A stretch of 51,086 nucleotides of DNA from Paraglaciecola arctica (GCF_018861065.1 NZ_JAHKQO010000030.1:1-51086); one strand, 5' to 3'. Shown: positions 38,659 through 50,766, counted from the stretch's first letter. Notes: generated by a model from the sequence alone, not told the origin. Numbers and translations are program-made.

Positions 38659-41052
38659 ATGAACAGAAAAATATCTATTCTTTCAGCTGCCGTTTGTTTG
38701 GCCATGTCAATTCCGGTCAGTGCGCAAATCGATGAAAACGCTGAAAATGAAGCGAGTCGTGTTGAAGTAATTCAAATTACTTCAACAAAACGTACTAAAA
38801 CTCTTCAAGAAGTACCAGTGGCAGTATCAGTAACAACTTCGGAAACCATAGAGAAAGCACAAATCCAAGATGTAAAAGATTTGCAAACCATAGTGCCTTC
38901 TCTTCGCGTCACTCAACTTCAATCATCAGGTAACACCAATTTTGTCATTCGTGGATTTGGCAACGGCGCAAATAACCCCGGAATAGAACCATCGGTTGGT
39001 GTGTTTATTGATGGAGTTTATCGCTCTCGTTCTGCGGCAGCACTGTCAGATTTGCCTAGGCTTGATAGAGTTGAAGTATTGAGAGGGCCACAAAGCACCC
39101 TGTTTGGTAAAAACGCTTCTGCGGGTGTTATTAGCATTGTTACCCCTAAACCCTCAGGTTCAACCGGCGGCTATATATTGGCTGGATTAGGTAACTACGG
39201 ATTTAAGAACGTGAAAGGGTTATTCGAAAGTGCTATTTCTGATGAGCTAACATTTGACGTTTCGGGCAGCATCAATAAGCGGGATGGATGGTTCGAAAAT
39301 CTAGAAACTGGCACTGACATGAATAATGTAGACCGCTGGAGCGCACGGGGTCAAATGGTATATGAGCCAACAGAAACCGCCGAGTTTCGTTTTATCGCCG
39401 ATGCCAGCGAAATGGAAGAAATTTGTTGCGGCATAGCAAATGCGCAAAGTGGTCCGGCTACGGAATCGATTAGAGCGGTAGGCGGTGATATTGTTGAAAA
39501 TGATGTCTATGCGAGAGAAAACTACTTAGATATCGATCCTGTCAATAAAATTGAGAGTTCTGGGGCTTCCTTACAAGCAGATATTGAATTTGATACTTTC
39601 ACGTTAACTTCAATTACATCACTTCGCAGTAACGATAATTTTTTTAGTATAGATACAGATTTTTCGGGCGCCGACATTGTAAATGGTCGAGATAAAGTCG
39701 AAACCGATACTTTTACGCAAGAACTCAGAATAACATCCAATAACAACGACTCTAATTTAGAATGGATGATAGGTGGTTTCTTTTTTGATGAAGATGTGAG
39801 CTATCAGTCATCGGTCCGTTTTGGAACAGAAGCTCGCGCATATTTTGACGAACGTTTAGCACCACTTTCCGCTTTAACTGGAGGCGCGCCGCCACTAGCG
39901 GTAACAGAAGCCGCTTTTAGTGTCGCTCCAGGTACATTGTTTGGTAACGAGCAAGGGGTAACCGAATATCACGAAATGCAAAATGAAGCATTTTCACTCT
40001 TTGGCCAATTTGATTACCATTTAAGTGATGATTTAACAGCTACCCTTGGGCTGAACTATAGCAATGATGAAAAGAGCGTTAACATATCCCAAGATAACGA
40101 TGACTCTTTCTCAGCGCTACCATTAACAGGCACACCGTTTGAGGCAATTGCAGGATTACAAGTTTTCCCTTCTTTCCTTGACGTACCTAACGAAGTTGAA
40201 TCAGGTAAAACAGATGACAGTGAAACCACCTATACTGCTCGTCTTTCTTACAAGTTAAATCGTGACATCAGTGTATACGGTAGTGTAGGAACCGGTTTTA
40301 AAGCCTCGTCTTGGAACCTAACCAGAGATTCTAGACCGTTTTCTAGTGATATGAGTGCCATAGTTGCTGCTGGAATTGCGCCACTTAACCTAACCTCTGG
40401 TACTCGTTATTCTGAACCCGAAAAAGCGTCAGTAATAGAACTGGGATTAAAAGCAAGGTTCGATGTATGGTCACTTAATTTGGCATTATTTGATCAGAAA
40501 ATTGAAGATTTCCAAGCAAATATATTTGTTGGCACCGGCTTCGTGTTATCTAACGCGACTGAGCAGTCGACTAAAGGTTTAGAGTTTGATTTCACTTATT
40601 ATCCCCTTGAAGGACTAAGACTTGGTTTAGCGGGCACCTTACTTGACCCAGTTTATGATTCCTTTGAAGGAGGAAATGGCCCTGATGGACCTACTGATTT
40701 ATCTGGTATGCAGCCTTCAGGTGTATCTGAAACCAACTTGTCTGCATCTGCCACCTATAGTTTTTACGTTGGTGATTGGGATGCATATATAAGCGGTGAC
40801 TATCAATACGATTCTGAAGTGCAATCTAATGACAATGTCAGTGCCGACATTGCATCAAGAGAAGTTAAACAGCTTAACCTAAGTGCTGGAGCAACATCAG
40901 AAGATGATTTAACTGTCAGTGTTTGGCTCCGTAATGCCACTGATGAAGATTATTTACTCAGCGCGTTTCCAGCACCTGTGCAAACTGGAACTTTTAATGC
41001 CTACCCAAGTATCCCTAGAACCTTTGGCGTGTCGGTGAAAAAAGCATTCTAG
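38659..41052 (+). CDS. TonB-dependent outer-membrane receptor
   Basis: Outer-membrane active transporter of 797 aa. The signal peptide ends near PVSAQ. A TonB-box-like segment EVIQITSTKR lies at about 34-43, then the plug domain (VPVAVSVTTSETI, FVIRGFG, GVFIDGVYRSR, DRVEVLRGPQSTLFGKNA) and a 22-strand barrel finishing GVSVKKAF with the terminal Phe expected for barrel assembly. AAGGG lies before ATG 38659. The plug style is that of receptors found in catabolic clusters, not specifically siderophore receptors. Because operator site 4 precedes it, it probably imports the hydrophobic or bulky substrate of the island. Confidence 0.92.
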   Translation: MNRKISILSAAVCLAMSIPVSAQIDENAENEASRVEVIQITSTKRTKTLQEVPVAVSVTTSETIEKAQIQDVKDLQTIVPSLRVTQLQSSGNTNFVIRGFGNGANNPGIEPSVGVFIDGVYRSRSAAALSDLPRLDRVEVLRGPQSTLFGKNASAGVISIVTPKPSGSTGGYILAGLGNYGFKNVKGLFESAISDELTFDVSGSINKRDGWFENLETGTDMNNVDRWSARGQMVYEPTETAEFRFIADASEMEEICCGIANAQSGPATESIRAVGGDIVENDVYARENYLDIDPVNKIESSGASLQADIEFDTFTLTSITSLRSNDNFFSIDTDFSGADIVNGRDKVETDTFTQELRITSNNNDSNLEWMIGGFFFDEDVSYQSSVRFGTEARAYFDERLAPLSALTGGAPPLAVTEAAFSVAPGTLFGNEQGVTEYHEMQNEAFSLFGQFDYHLSDDLTATLGLNYSNDEKSVNISQDNDDSFSALPLTGTPFEAIAGLQVFPSFLDVPNEVESGKTDDSETTYTARLSYKLNRDISVYGSVGTGFKASSWNLTRDSRPFSSDMSAIVAAGIAPLNLTSGTRYSEPEKASVIELGLKARFDVWSLNLALFDQKIEDFQANIFVGTGFVLSNATEQSTKGLEFDFTYYPLEGLRLGLAGTLLDPVYDSFEGGNGPDGPTDLSGMQPSGVSETNLSASATYSFYVGDWDAYISGDYQYDSEVQSNDNVSADIASREVKQLNLSAGATSEDDLTVSVWLRNATDEDYLLSAFPAPVQTGTFNAYPSIPRTFGVSVKKAF

Positions 41053-41393
41053 TCGCTTAGCCTCTGGGAAATTCGGAGATTTGCTTGGTGCTATTGAAGT
41101 TCAATCAATAGCACCAAAGTTATTTGCAACTGAGTTCCATTCGCACTTAATATATGAAAAACTAAAACTAGCGCTAATTCATGATTCAAATACACGTATC
41201 GCTTCAAAGCTCCAATAAACATCTCGCCTACAGCTTGTTTACATAACTGACTCAAGTCGTAAAGAATACGCTACTTACACACCTATCCGACCTCAAACTG
41301 AAGTGCTTGGTGGCCTAACAATATAAACCTAAATCTGTAGAATGCGCGCCTTGATAACAGAGTGATTTTTAGCCAATTATTTGCATACGAGGT
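41053..41393. other. 341-bp intergenic region between the TonB receptor and the yitT-like gene
   Basis: No gene seen. It holds the hairpin terminator of the TonB gene (41085-41124) and then about 270 bp of AT-rich sequence with nothing recognisable; it marks the right boundary of the catabolic island. Confidence 0.6.
41085..41124 (+). terminator. Terminator-like hairpin after the TonB receptor
   Basis: TTGGTGCTATTGA (41085-41097) and TCAATAGCACCAA (41105-41117) form a 13-bp perfect stem with a 7-nt loop, followed by the weak T-rich AGTTATTT. Confidence 0.65.
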
Positions 41394-42065
41394 ATGGCAG
41401 TGAACTTTCCTACGCACAGATTTTATGAAGACGTTTTAGCACTTTTTTGTGCCGGGGTGCTTGTATCCTTCGGTGTGGTGTTATTTGGTACTCATGATTT
41501 ACTAACTGGCGGTACTGCGGGCATAGCGATTGTTGGTACTCACTTAGTTGATATAAACTTTGGGTTGTTGTTTTTTTTGGTGAATATTCCTTTTTACTAC
41601 ATAGCTTGGACGCAATTAAGTAGACGTTTCACTATTAATACCTTTATTTCAGTCTCTATGGTGTCTGTTATGACTGAACAAATCGGGCATTTGATTCATA
41701 TTGAAAGCATTCACCCATTATTTGCATCAGTAGCAGGTGGTTTGCTAATTGGTGTGGGGCTATTAATAATGTTTAGGCATAAATCTAGCCTTGGTGGCCT
41801 AGGAATTTTAGCCCTTTATCTGCAAAATAAATTTAACATTCGAGCGGGAAATTTTGGGTTGTTGGTCGACGCCATGATTCTGGGTTCTTCAATGCTCATT
41901 TTTAATTTCGATATCGTCATTTTATCTGTGATCGGGGCAATTACTTTAAACCTATTGATAGCCGTCAATCACAAACCTGGTAGGTATCAAGCGTATTTAG
42001 AGCCGAAAAAACCGAAAAATAAAGATGCAACCTTAGAAGAAGAACTGTTGAAAATCACCGAATAA
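41394..42065 (+). CDS. YitT-family integral membrane protein
   Basis: Inner-membrane protein of 223 aa with about five or six helices. The family signature is visible as FGTHDLLTGGTAGIAIV, then GGLLIGVGLLIMFRHKSSLGGLGILAL with the Gly-rich loop. The role of YitT proteins is not established. The start is uncertain: ATG 41394 lies only 1 nt after GAGG, whereas GTG 41400 would have a normal 7-nt spacing and yield VNFPTHRFYED. It is convergent with dps across a strong shared terminator. Confidence 0.85.
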   Translation: MAVNFPTHRFYEDVLALFCAGVLVSFGVVLFGTHDLLTGGTAGIAIVGTHLVDINFGLLFFLVNIPFYYIAWTQLSRRFTINTFISVSMVSVMTEQIGHLIHIESIHPLFASVAGGLLIGVGLLIMFRHKSSLGGLGILALYLQNKFNIRAGNFGLLVDAMILGSSMLIFNFDIVILSVIGAITLNLLIAVNHKPGRYQAYLEPKKPKNKDATLEEELLKITE

Positions 42066-42079
42066 TCAATCCCAACAAC

Positions 42080-42119
42080 AAAAGGCCAAAACATATTAAT
42101 ACGTTTTGGCCTTTTGGTT
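42080..42119. terminator. Bidirectional terminator between yitT-like gene and dps
   Basis: AAAAGGCCAAAAC (42080-42092) and GTTTTGGCCTTTT (42103-42115) make a 13-bp perfect stem with a 10-nt loop. T-rich tails follow on both strands, so it can serve both convergent genes. Confidence 0.88.
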
Positions 42120-42144
42120 TTAATCGGTTATTGTGCCTTACAAC

Positions 42145-42612
42145 TTAGCTTAGGGCGCGTAACATCCAAGCTGTTTTCTCGTGGATACGCATTCTGTCGG
42201 AGACTAATGCTGCAGTCGACTCATCATCAGCTTCTTGGGCGCTGGATAATACTTTACGACAAGTCATCACTACTGCCTCGTGGCCTGCTAGTAATATTTT
42301 CACCATTTCTTTTCCAGAAGGCACACCGTCTACTTCGTGGATAGAACTTAGCTTTGCAAATTCTTTATAAGTGCCGGGAGCTGCTACGTCTAGGGTGCGA
42401 ATACGCTCGGCGATATCGTCAACTGCCACTGCCAACTCGGTATAATGTTCTTCAAACATTAAATGCAGTTCTCTGAATTGTGCTCCAGTGACATTCCAAT
42501 GAAAGTTGTGGGTTTGTAGATACAAGGTATAAGAATCAGCTAACAAACACTTCAGCCCTTGGGCGATAGTTTCTCTGTCTTTTTCATTGATACCAATGTT
42601 GATATTACTCAT
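42145..42612 (-). CDS. dps: Dps-family ferritin-like DNA-protection protein
   Basis: Dps protein of 155 aa, normal family length. The ferroxidase segment is visible: [12 protein letters not shown], then [23 protein letters not shown], giving the His, Asp and Glu ligands formed between subunits. Dps forms dodecamers that oxidise and store iron with peroxide and protect DNA in stationary phase. AAGGG lies before ATG 42612. It is a single gene, convergent with the yitT-like gene. Confidence 0.93.
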   Translation of the reverse strand: MSNINIGINEKDRETIAQGLKCLLADSYTLYLQTHNFHWNVTGAQFRELHLMFEEHYTELAVAVDDIAERIRTLDVAAPGTYKEFAKLSSIHEVDGVPSGKEMVKILLAGHEAVVMTCRKVLSSAQEADDESTAALVSDRMRIHEKTAWMLRALS

Positions 42613-42744
42613 TGTATTTTCCCTTGTTGAGTTGAAACTTAACGTAAAGAATAGGTGGTTTGCTGCCTAATTGCTAATGAAGATTATTAAACACCACAAT
42701 CGATTTAACTAATCACAAACCATCTAATAAATTGTTTTTTTGTA

Positions 42745-43165
42745 TTAAGTGGCAAATAACTGATCAAGGTTCCTGAAGGCTTTAAACTCCAAAGCGTTAC
42801 CGCTAGGATCTTGAAAAAAACATGGTTGCTTGTTCACCTGTTTGCCCTTTAAAGCGTATTTGTGGCTCAATGACGAAATCTATCTCATTGCCTTCAAGGG
42901 TTTTGGCTAAATGTTGCCAATCTTGCCACGGCAATACCACACCAAAATGTGGTACCGGAACTGCTTGATTCTCGACTTGATTGTGACTCGGCAAACTAGG
43001 CATAGTATCGACTAAATGCGTTACTAATTGATGCCCAAAGAAATTCCAGTCAATCCATTGTTCACAATAACGACCTTTCTCACAATCTAATAACCCGCCA
43101 TAAAAACTCTCGGCTAAGCATAAATCGGTGACAGGAATCGCTAAGTGAAATGGAGCAAGTTGCAT
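42745..43165 (-). pseudogene. VOC (glyoxalase-like) family gene with a frameshift in an A7/T7 tract
   Basis: The reading frame from ATG 43165 gives a VOC-fold protein (FHLAIPVTDL, FYGGLLDCEKGR, PHFGVVL) but stops at 42803 after 120 aa. On the coding strand a run of seven T (window 42814-42820) precedes the break. Removing one T restores the expected family ending, MFFQDPSGNALEFK then AFRNLDQLFAT, stopping at 42745 (139 aa). The Glu of NALEFK is the usual last metal ligand and is lost in the truncated form. It may be a true mutation, slippage-mediated phase variation or a sequencing error. AGAGG precedes the start; it follows the aldehyde dehydrogenase gene after 9 bp. Confidence 0.85.
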
Positions 43166-43174
43166 AATAAACCT

Positions 43175-44587
43175 CTATATGAGCTTCTTAAGAAGTTTAA
43201 ATTTTTTGTCAGTAAAAGGTGGATAACGTAGCGGCACATCAAACCAAAAACTGCGTTTCATAACGGTTTTCAAGTGACTAAAATTGTCGAAACCAATTTT
43301 GCCATGATAAGCCCCAGTACCACTATTACCAACGCCGCCAAACGGCAAATTGGGATTAGCAGCAAACATAAACCCGTCGTTAACACAGACCATACCGGCA
43401 CTAGTAGACGTTAAGACTTGTTGTTCAAAGCGACTGTCTTTAGTAAACAGGTACAAGGCTAGAGGTTTTTCGCGATCGTTAACGTAGGGAATAGCCTGAC
43501 CAATATTGTCTAGGGTGATGATCGGTAGAATTGGACCAAATATCTCTTCTTGCATAAGTGGACTGTCGGCACTTGGGTCTAACACCAAAGTAGGCTCAAT
43601 GTATTTGTTTGATAAATTATGATTACCACCAAAAACAACATTCTGGTCAGCTAAATATTTGATAATACGCGAGCAGTGACGTTCACTCACAATCCGTCCA
43701 TAGTCTTTCGAATTCGCCACATCGGCACCGTAAAACTCTGTGATTTTGTTTTTAATCGCAGAGATTAGTGGTGCCGCAAACGATTTTTCCACTAACACAT
43801 AATCAGGAGCTACACAGGTCTGCCCTGCATTCATCCATTTACTCCACACTATTCTAGATGCAGTAACCTCTAAATCAGTCGAACTATCCACAATGCAAGG
43901 ACTTTTACCTCCTAGCTCTAGGGTCACAGGTGTTAAAAACTCTGCTGCAGCGCGCATCACAATTTTGCCGACTACGTCCCCGCCAGTATAAATAATATGG
44001 TCAAATTGATGTTTTAAGAGTTCAGTGGTTTCCTCTACCGCGCCTTCCACCACTTTAATGGCGTCGTTATCTAGATATTCAGAAACCATTTTTGCAATTA
44101 AGCTAGACGTATTCGCTGACAACTCAGAGGGCTTAATAAGCGCACAATTGCCGGCCGAAACAGCGGCGACTAGTGGAGACAAAACCAATAACAGCGGATA
44201 ATTCCATGCACCAATTATCAAAATTGTACCTAGTGGTTCTGGCAACATATAACTCTTGCCTGGCTGTGCCACTATAGGGGTAGATACTTTACGCGGTTTC
44301 ATCCACTTTTTTAGATTTTTGATCGAATGCTCAACTTCAGTTATTACACCACCTAGCTCAGCAGTCCACGACTCCATATCACAACGACCTAGGTCTTTTT
44401 GCATCGCAGCAAAAATATCATCCTGATTTTCCACTACCATCTTTTTGATTTGTTCAAGTTGCGCTACACGCCAAGAGAATACTTTGGTATTTCCGTTGGA
44501 AAATGTCTTTTTTAATGCGTGGATCTTAGGAGCAATATCAGCAATTAAAGTAGCAGAAACTTCGGTGGACTGAGTAGTGGTTTGCAT
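43175..44587 (-). CDS. Aldehyde dehydrogenase, class 3 / coniferyl-aldehyde dehydrogenase type
   Basis: Aldehyde dehydrogenase of 470 aa, the short ALDH3-type length. The family segments are PLGTILIIGAWNYPLLL, ELGGKSP with the general-base Glu, NAGQTCVAPDY with the nucleophilic Cys, and NPNLPFGGVGNSGTGAYHGK near the end. The C-terminal basic segment after FDVPLRYPPF is typical of the group, which oxidises fatty or aromatic aldehydes. AGAGG precedes ATG 44587. It is in an operon with the VOC gene downstream. It lies outside the operator-bearing island, and no island operator precedes it. Confidence 0.9.
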   Translation of the reverse strand: MQTTTQSTEVSATLIADIAPKIHALKKTFSNGNTKVFSWRVAQLEQIKKMVVENQDDIFAAMQKDLGRCDMESWTAELGGVITEVEHSIKNLKKWMKPRKVSTPIVAQPGKSYMLPEPLGTILIIGAWNYPLLLVLSPLVAAVSAGNCALIKPSELSANTSSLIAKMVSEYLDNDAIKVVEGAVEETTELLKHQFDHIIYTGGDVVGKIVMRAAAEFLTPVTLELGGKSPCIVDSSTDLEVTASRIVWSKWMNAGQTCVAPDYVLVEKSFAAPLISAIKNKITEFYGADVANSKDYGRIVSERHCSRIIKYLADQNVVFGGNHNLSNKYIEPTLVLDPSADSPLMQEEIFGPILPIITLDNIGQAIPYVNDREKPLALYLFTKDSRFEQQVLTSTSAGMVCVNDGFMFAANPNLPFGGVGNSGTGAYHGKIGFDNFSHLKTVMKRSFWFDVPLRYPPFTDKKFKLLKKLI

Positions 44588-44841
44588 CGAATACCTCTAG
44601 TGGTTTATTTCATCGTTTATCTTATCCCATAAAAAGCCGAGGAGATCACCTGTGAATTGAATTAATTGCGCTGCATCAAGATCTTAGGCTTGAAACTAAA
44701 ACGTAATGTTTGATTCAATGATAAAAACTCACTATATTCGGAAACCATCTCTTACACAAAATTCGAAAAATCACTCCGGCACTAAAAGTTAACTACTTTC
44801 AGCCGTTATAAACAAATCAGTGCGGTATAAGGGAATAAGTA

Positions 44842-46476
44842 ATGCAATTAATTCGCTCACAAATAAGAAATAAAATTTTACTGCTATTGGTTTGTACAAT
44901 GTCGAGCATTGTTCTAACAGTGTTCTTAGGTTTTTCGTCAATTAAAGACGCCATTTCTGATTATTCCCAGAGCGTTAACGAAGAGGCGATAATCATGTTG
45001 CAAGTCGCTGATTTAAATGTGCAATTCAAAACCCAAGTTCAAGAATGGAAAAACACCTTAATCAGAGGAAAGGATCCGCAACAACTCAATAAATATTGGG
45101 ATAGGTTTAATCAATCAGCCACAAAAATACAATCGAGTTATGAGCATTTATTACAGACCATGCCTAATGATTCCGCTGCAAAACAATACATACAGAAATT
45201 TGCGAAAAGTTACCCTGAGATGATATCCGCCTACCGCAACGGCTATGATGTTTTTATGGCGTCCAATCAAGACATTACTAAAGCTGATAGCAGTGTTTCA
45301 GGCATTGATAGGGTACCAACAGAAAACTTAGTGTTAGCCGTAGATGCAATGAATAAAAGCATCCTAAGTCTCAAATCAACAAATGAGTCTAGAGCACAAT
45401 CAACCTTTTTATACACAAAAGCCAGCACTGTGATCATAGTTATTCTGATTTTATTAGTGGTCAGTTGGTTCATGAACACCAGAATAATCTCTCCTCTTAA
45501 ATCGATTACCTTAGCCTCGCAAAAAATAGCCAAAGGTGACTTTACTGACGACATCAATAACACTAACCCTGACGAAATTGGTCAAGTTTCCAGAAACTTT
45601 GTACAAATTCAGGTAGGCCTAAGCCGCGTTTTAAAAGAAATTGTTAATGATATAAAAGGTTTAGGAAATATTATTGAAAATACCTTTAAGGCATTCGAAA
45701 AAGTAAAATTGGGTTTAACCATGCAAACCCAAGAAACTTCAAGACTTGCTGAAAACATGCAACAGTTGTCTGACTCAAATAATTCAGTAAGCGATGCTAT
45801 TTCACAAGCCAATACCTTAGTAAACGACAGTGCTAACCTGACCGATGCTGGCCAAGCTATGTTTAAAGATAACTTAACCACAAGTCAGAGTATGCTTAAA
45901 GCCACTAATCACGCCTCACATATTATTGCTGATTTAAAAACAGACACCGACAATATTGGAAATGTCGTTAACGTGATTAACGGTATAGCAGATCAAACCA
46001 ATTTATTAGCACTTAATGCGGCAATAGAAGCAGCGCGTGCTGGCGAATCCGGACGAGGCTTTGCTGTAGTAGCAGACGAGGTCAGAAGTTTAGCCACTAA
46101 AACTCAAGAATCAACCAAACAAATATCTGACAATATAACTAAGTTGCAAGAAGAAGCAGATAGTGCGGTACAAGCTATGTCTCAAGGTAAAGAGCAAGCC
46201 GAAATTAGCTTAGCACAAACCGAAAAATCACAAGAATTTATTGATTCGCTACACAAAATCATCAAGCAGATTAGACGTTTACATGGCGTTATTGAAGTAG
46301 AAATGGATGGTCAGCTACAGCAAACAAATACCATAAATGAAGCCTTAGGCAATATCGAATTGCAAAATACCCAGTCTTTGCAAGAAGCGGAAATAATGGA
46401 AGAAACATCAAGACAACTCGAATTAATCTATCAACATATTGAAAATTCGATAGGTGAATTTAAGATCAAATCTTAA
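44842..46476 (+). CDS. Methyl-accepting chemotaxis protein
   Basis: Chemoreceptor of 544 aa. TM1 at about 11-33 and TM2 at about 194-214 enclose a periplasmic helical-bundle sensor of about 160 residues, with no recognised ligand motif. A HAMP domain (about 215-267) leads into the long cytoplasmic coiled coil. The signalling tip contains [16 protein letters not shown] and [15 protein letters not shown] at about 386-418, contacting CheA and CheW. AAGGG lies before ATG 44842. It stands alone and is followed by a good terminator. No CheA/CheW genes are in the window. Confidence 0.93.
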   Translation: MQLIRSQIRNKILLLLVCTMSSIVLTVFLGFSSIKDAISDYSQSVNEEAIIMLQVADLNVQFKTQVQEWKNTLIRGKDPQQLNKYWDRFNQSATKIQSSYEHLLQTMPNDSAAKQYIQKFAKSYPEMISAYRNGYDVFMASNQDITKADSSVSGIDRVPTENLVLAVDAMNKSILSLKSTNESRAQSTFLYTKASTVIIVILILLVVSWFMNTRIISPLKSITLASQKIAKGDFTDDINNTNPDEIGQVSRNFVQIQVGLSRVLKEIVNDIKGLGNIIENTFKAFEKVKLGLTMQTQETSRLAENMQQLSDSNNSVSDAISQANTLVNDSANLTDAGQAMFKDNLTTSQSMLKATNHASHIIADLKTDTDNIGNVVNVINGIADQTNLLALNAAIEAARAGESGRGFAVVADEVRSLATKTQESTKQISDNITKLQEEADSAVQAMSQGKEQAEISLAQTEKSQEFIDSLHKIIKQIRRLHGVIEVEMDGQLQQTNTINEALGNIELQNTQSLQEAEIMEETSRQLELIYQHIENSIGEFKIKS

Positions 46477-46538
46477 TTAGAGTTTTTGGTTTAGCCCTTG
46501 AATTAGACTTTAACTTAGATAGTACCTAGTGTAAAAAC

Positions 46539-46560
46539 GGCTGCAAATGCAGCCCTTTTT
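46539..46560 (+). terminator. Terminator of the chemoreceptor gene
   Basis: GGCTGC-AAAT-GCAGCC is a 6-bp GC-rich stem with a tetraloop, then CTTTTT; the A-run before it can extend the stem. Confidence 0.85.
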
Positions 46561-46727
46561 ATGAGTTAATTAGCACACAACTGGTAACCTGAACCCAATT
46601 AATTTTTATCTCCCCATTTATCATCCCTCCAAAAAACAGGCACCACCTAAACGAGCCGATTATTAGATAAACAATCGGGTTACATTCAATACTTTAACCA
46701 CTCAGCAAGTAAGCCAACTCGGTTATG

Positions 46728-46755
46728 AGTATCGGTTTTTTCGAAAACCGGTACT
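46728..46755. repeat. 12-bp hairpin with TTCG loop
   Basis: AGTATCGGTTTT-TTCG-AAAACCGGTACT pairs throughout, with one G-T wobble. A UUCG-type loop is unusually stable in RNA. No T-run follows, and a G10 tract begins 7 nt later. It may belong to an untranslated or small RNA. Confidence 0.55.
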
Positions 46756-47144
46756 TCCCAGTGGGGGGGGGGAGTCCTGTCTCGCATCTTTCCTACCAAT
46801 ATATTGTGGTCGTTGTTCAGAAGATACTGCTTCGGTTAACCCGACACCAAAATGAAGCCTAACGAAATTCACAAGCATCTTTAAATTTCACAAACCTTAC
46901 AAAAATTGACAAATAGCTATTTTAATTCCATTATATTTCACTTAGAATCAGAATCGAAACATAAAAGAGGTTTCACACAACCATCTGGGTTTCAATGAAA
47001 TGAATGCAGTAGGTGACGGATGTTCTACCTATTCCATTAGCAACACTAATGGCACATGTTTAAAAATAAAAAGAAAAATAGGCGTCTATAGATTATTAAG
47101 AATTAGGCATTCACCAATAAAAACATATAGCAGAGCAATAACTT

Positions 47145-48362
47145 ATGAAAAATTTAAAATATATATTTGTACTTAGTTTATTGGTTACGACTTTAACGGG
47201 GTGTTGGGAGCAGAGTTTAGACAGCAATGTAGAGCCTGTTGATGAAGCCCTAGTCGCGGCGGTTGCCGCAGCCGAAGCAGCAGCCGAAGCGGAGGCTGAA
47301 GCTGCAGCCGAGGCCGCTGCAATTGCGGCCGCAGAAGCTGCTGCAGCCGCCGCAGCCGAAGCAGCAGCGAATGCTAATGTAGCCCTAATCACAGAAACAG
47401 ATGATGATATAAGCCCTCTTGGCAATGATATTGATTATGTGTCTTACAAAATAGTCGGCAGCGACTTAGTGATATCACAAGCCCATAAAGCGCCTAAAGA
47501 TGCTTGGCATACCATAAGGGTATATTTGAACACTGACGATAGCGATACAACGACCACACCTATGGGAGGCGGCGCACCAAGTTTGACTGGTCTAGTGGCT
47601 GAGTATGGTTATATTTTTGAGTATACCGGTGAAGGGTGGAATACCTATAAAAAATACGTAGATCAAGGTGTTTGGGCTGATGCTGAATCGCTAGCAACCG
47701 CTACCGGTGGTGATACAGTACTGACAACTATCACTATCCCGTTGAGTGAAATTGGTGATCCGGCAGATGTAACAGCGCTTAAAGTCATGTTTGTAGGTAC
47801 AGGAAGTGGTTGGGGAACAGACCAAGCACCGAATGATGCAATGTTTCAATTTGCTAAACCCACGGTAATAGAAATATCAGAGACAGATGATATCGGTATG
47901 CCAGGTAACGATATTGAATCAGTATTAGCCACGGCAGACGATACAAACTTAGTCATCACTCAAACTCATAAAGGCCCCAAAGATGCGTGGCACACCATTC
48001 GAATATATTTGAATACAGACGACAGTGATACGAGTACTACACCTATGGCTAGTGGTGCAGCCAGTTTAGCTGGCCTAGTGGCTGAGTATGGTTATAGCTT
48101 TGAATATACAGGCGAAGGTTGGAATGTTTATAAACAAGAGGTATCTGCCGGCGGTTGGAGTGATGCTGAATCAACAGCAACAGCAACAGGTGGCGATACT
48201 GCCATCACCGTAATGACTATCCCGTTAAGTGAAATCGGTAACCCCGCAGACCTAGCAACCGTTAAAATGATGTTTGTGGGTACAGGTAATGGCTGGGGCA
48301 CCGACCAAGTACCTAATGAGGTAATGTATGAATATTCTGCTGACCCAGAAACGATAGAATAG
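47145..48362 (+). CDS. Lipoprotein with Ala/Glu-rich rod and two copies of a beta-rich domain
   Basis: Protein of 405 aa. The lipobox LTGC gives Cys20 as the lipid anchor, followed by Trp-Glu, so outer-membrane sorting is expected. Residues about 34-80 are almost only Ala and Glu with a few Ile/Val, a likely rigid helix. Then come two domains of about 135 residues, near 84-235 and 245-400, sharing KDAWHTIRVYLNTDDSD, LVAEYGYxFEYTGEGWN, TIPLSEIGDPAD and MFVGTGSGWGTDQ. The domain resembles CBM9/DOMON-like sheets but is not confidently assigned. It precedes a second lipoprotein with nearly the same leader; both may act on cell-surface glycans. Confidence 0.75.
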   Translation: MKNLKYIFVLSLLVTTLTGCWEQSLDSNVEPVDEALVAAVAAAEAAAEAEAEAAAEAAAIAAAEAAAAAAAEAAANANVALITETDDDISPLGNDIDYVSYKIVGSDLVISQAHKAPKDAWHTIRVYLNTDDSDTTTTPMGGGAPSLTGLVAEYGYIFEYTGEGWNTYKKYVDQGVWADAESLATATGGDTVLTTITIPLSEIGDPADVTALKVMFVGTGSGWGTDQAPNDAMFQFAKPTVIEISETDDIGMPGNDIESVLATADDTNLVITQTHKGPKDAWHTIRIYLNTDDSDTSTTPMASGAASLAGLVAEYGYSFEYTGEGWNVYKQEVSAGGWSDAESTATATGGDTAITVMTIPLSEIGNPADLATVKMMFVGTGNGWGTDQVPNEVMYEYSADPETIE

Positions 48363-48555
48363 CTTGCCCTATCTAAACGGTTAACTTGCTACAGTGGTGC
48401 CTTTAACGGGCACCACTTTTATTTAGCCTATGAGGTTAAACCTCTATCGCCGCGACACCTATTTTTATCTAATTGTCTCATTCATTGGCAAACTCACCAG
48501 ATTATTTCCCAGCACACAGGGTAAGCCTGACAAAAACACAGCAGAGCAAAGACTT

Positions 48556-50766
<2,211 letters not shown>

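Larger units (their letters stand above)
46477..47144. other. 668-bp gene-poor region with hairpins and a G10 tract
   Basis: No convincing gene. Contents in order: terminator 46539-46560; a CCGATT...AATCGG hairpin at 46656-46678; a 12-bp stem with one wobble pair and a TTCG loop at 46728-46755; a run of ten G at 46763-46772; an AT-rich stretch; and a 53-codon frame from ATG 47000 with no recognised similarity, overlapping the next gene out of frame. Confidence 0.55.

Noticed and set aside
46763-46772. G10 tract as a phase-variation switch
   Set aside because: No reading frame crosses it and the nearest start is about 370 bp away; a promoter-spacing role cannot be shown, so it is mentioned only within the structured region.
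47111-47425. Minus-strand 104-codon poly-Ala frame
   Set aside because: It is the complement of the Ala/Glu-rich rod of the lipoprotein; low complexity, no independent support.
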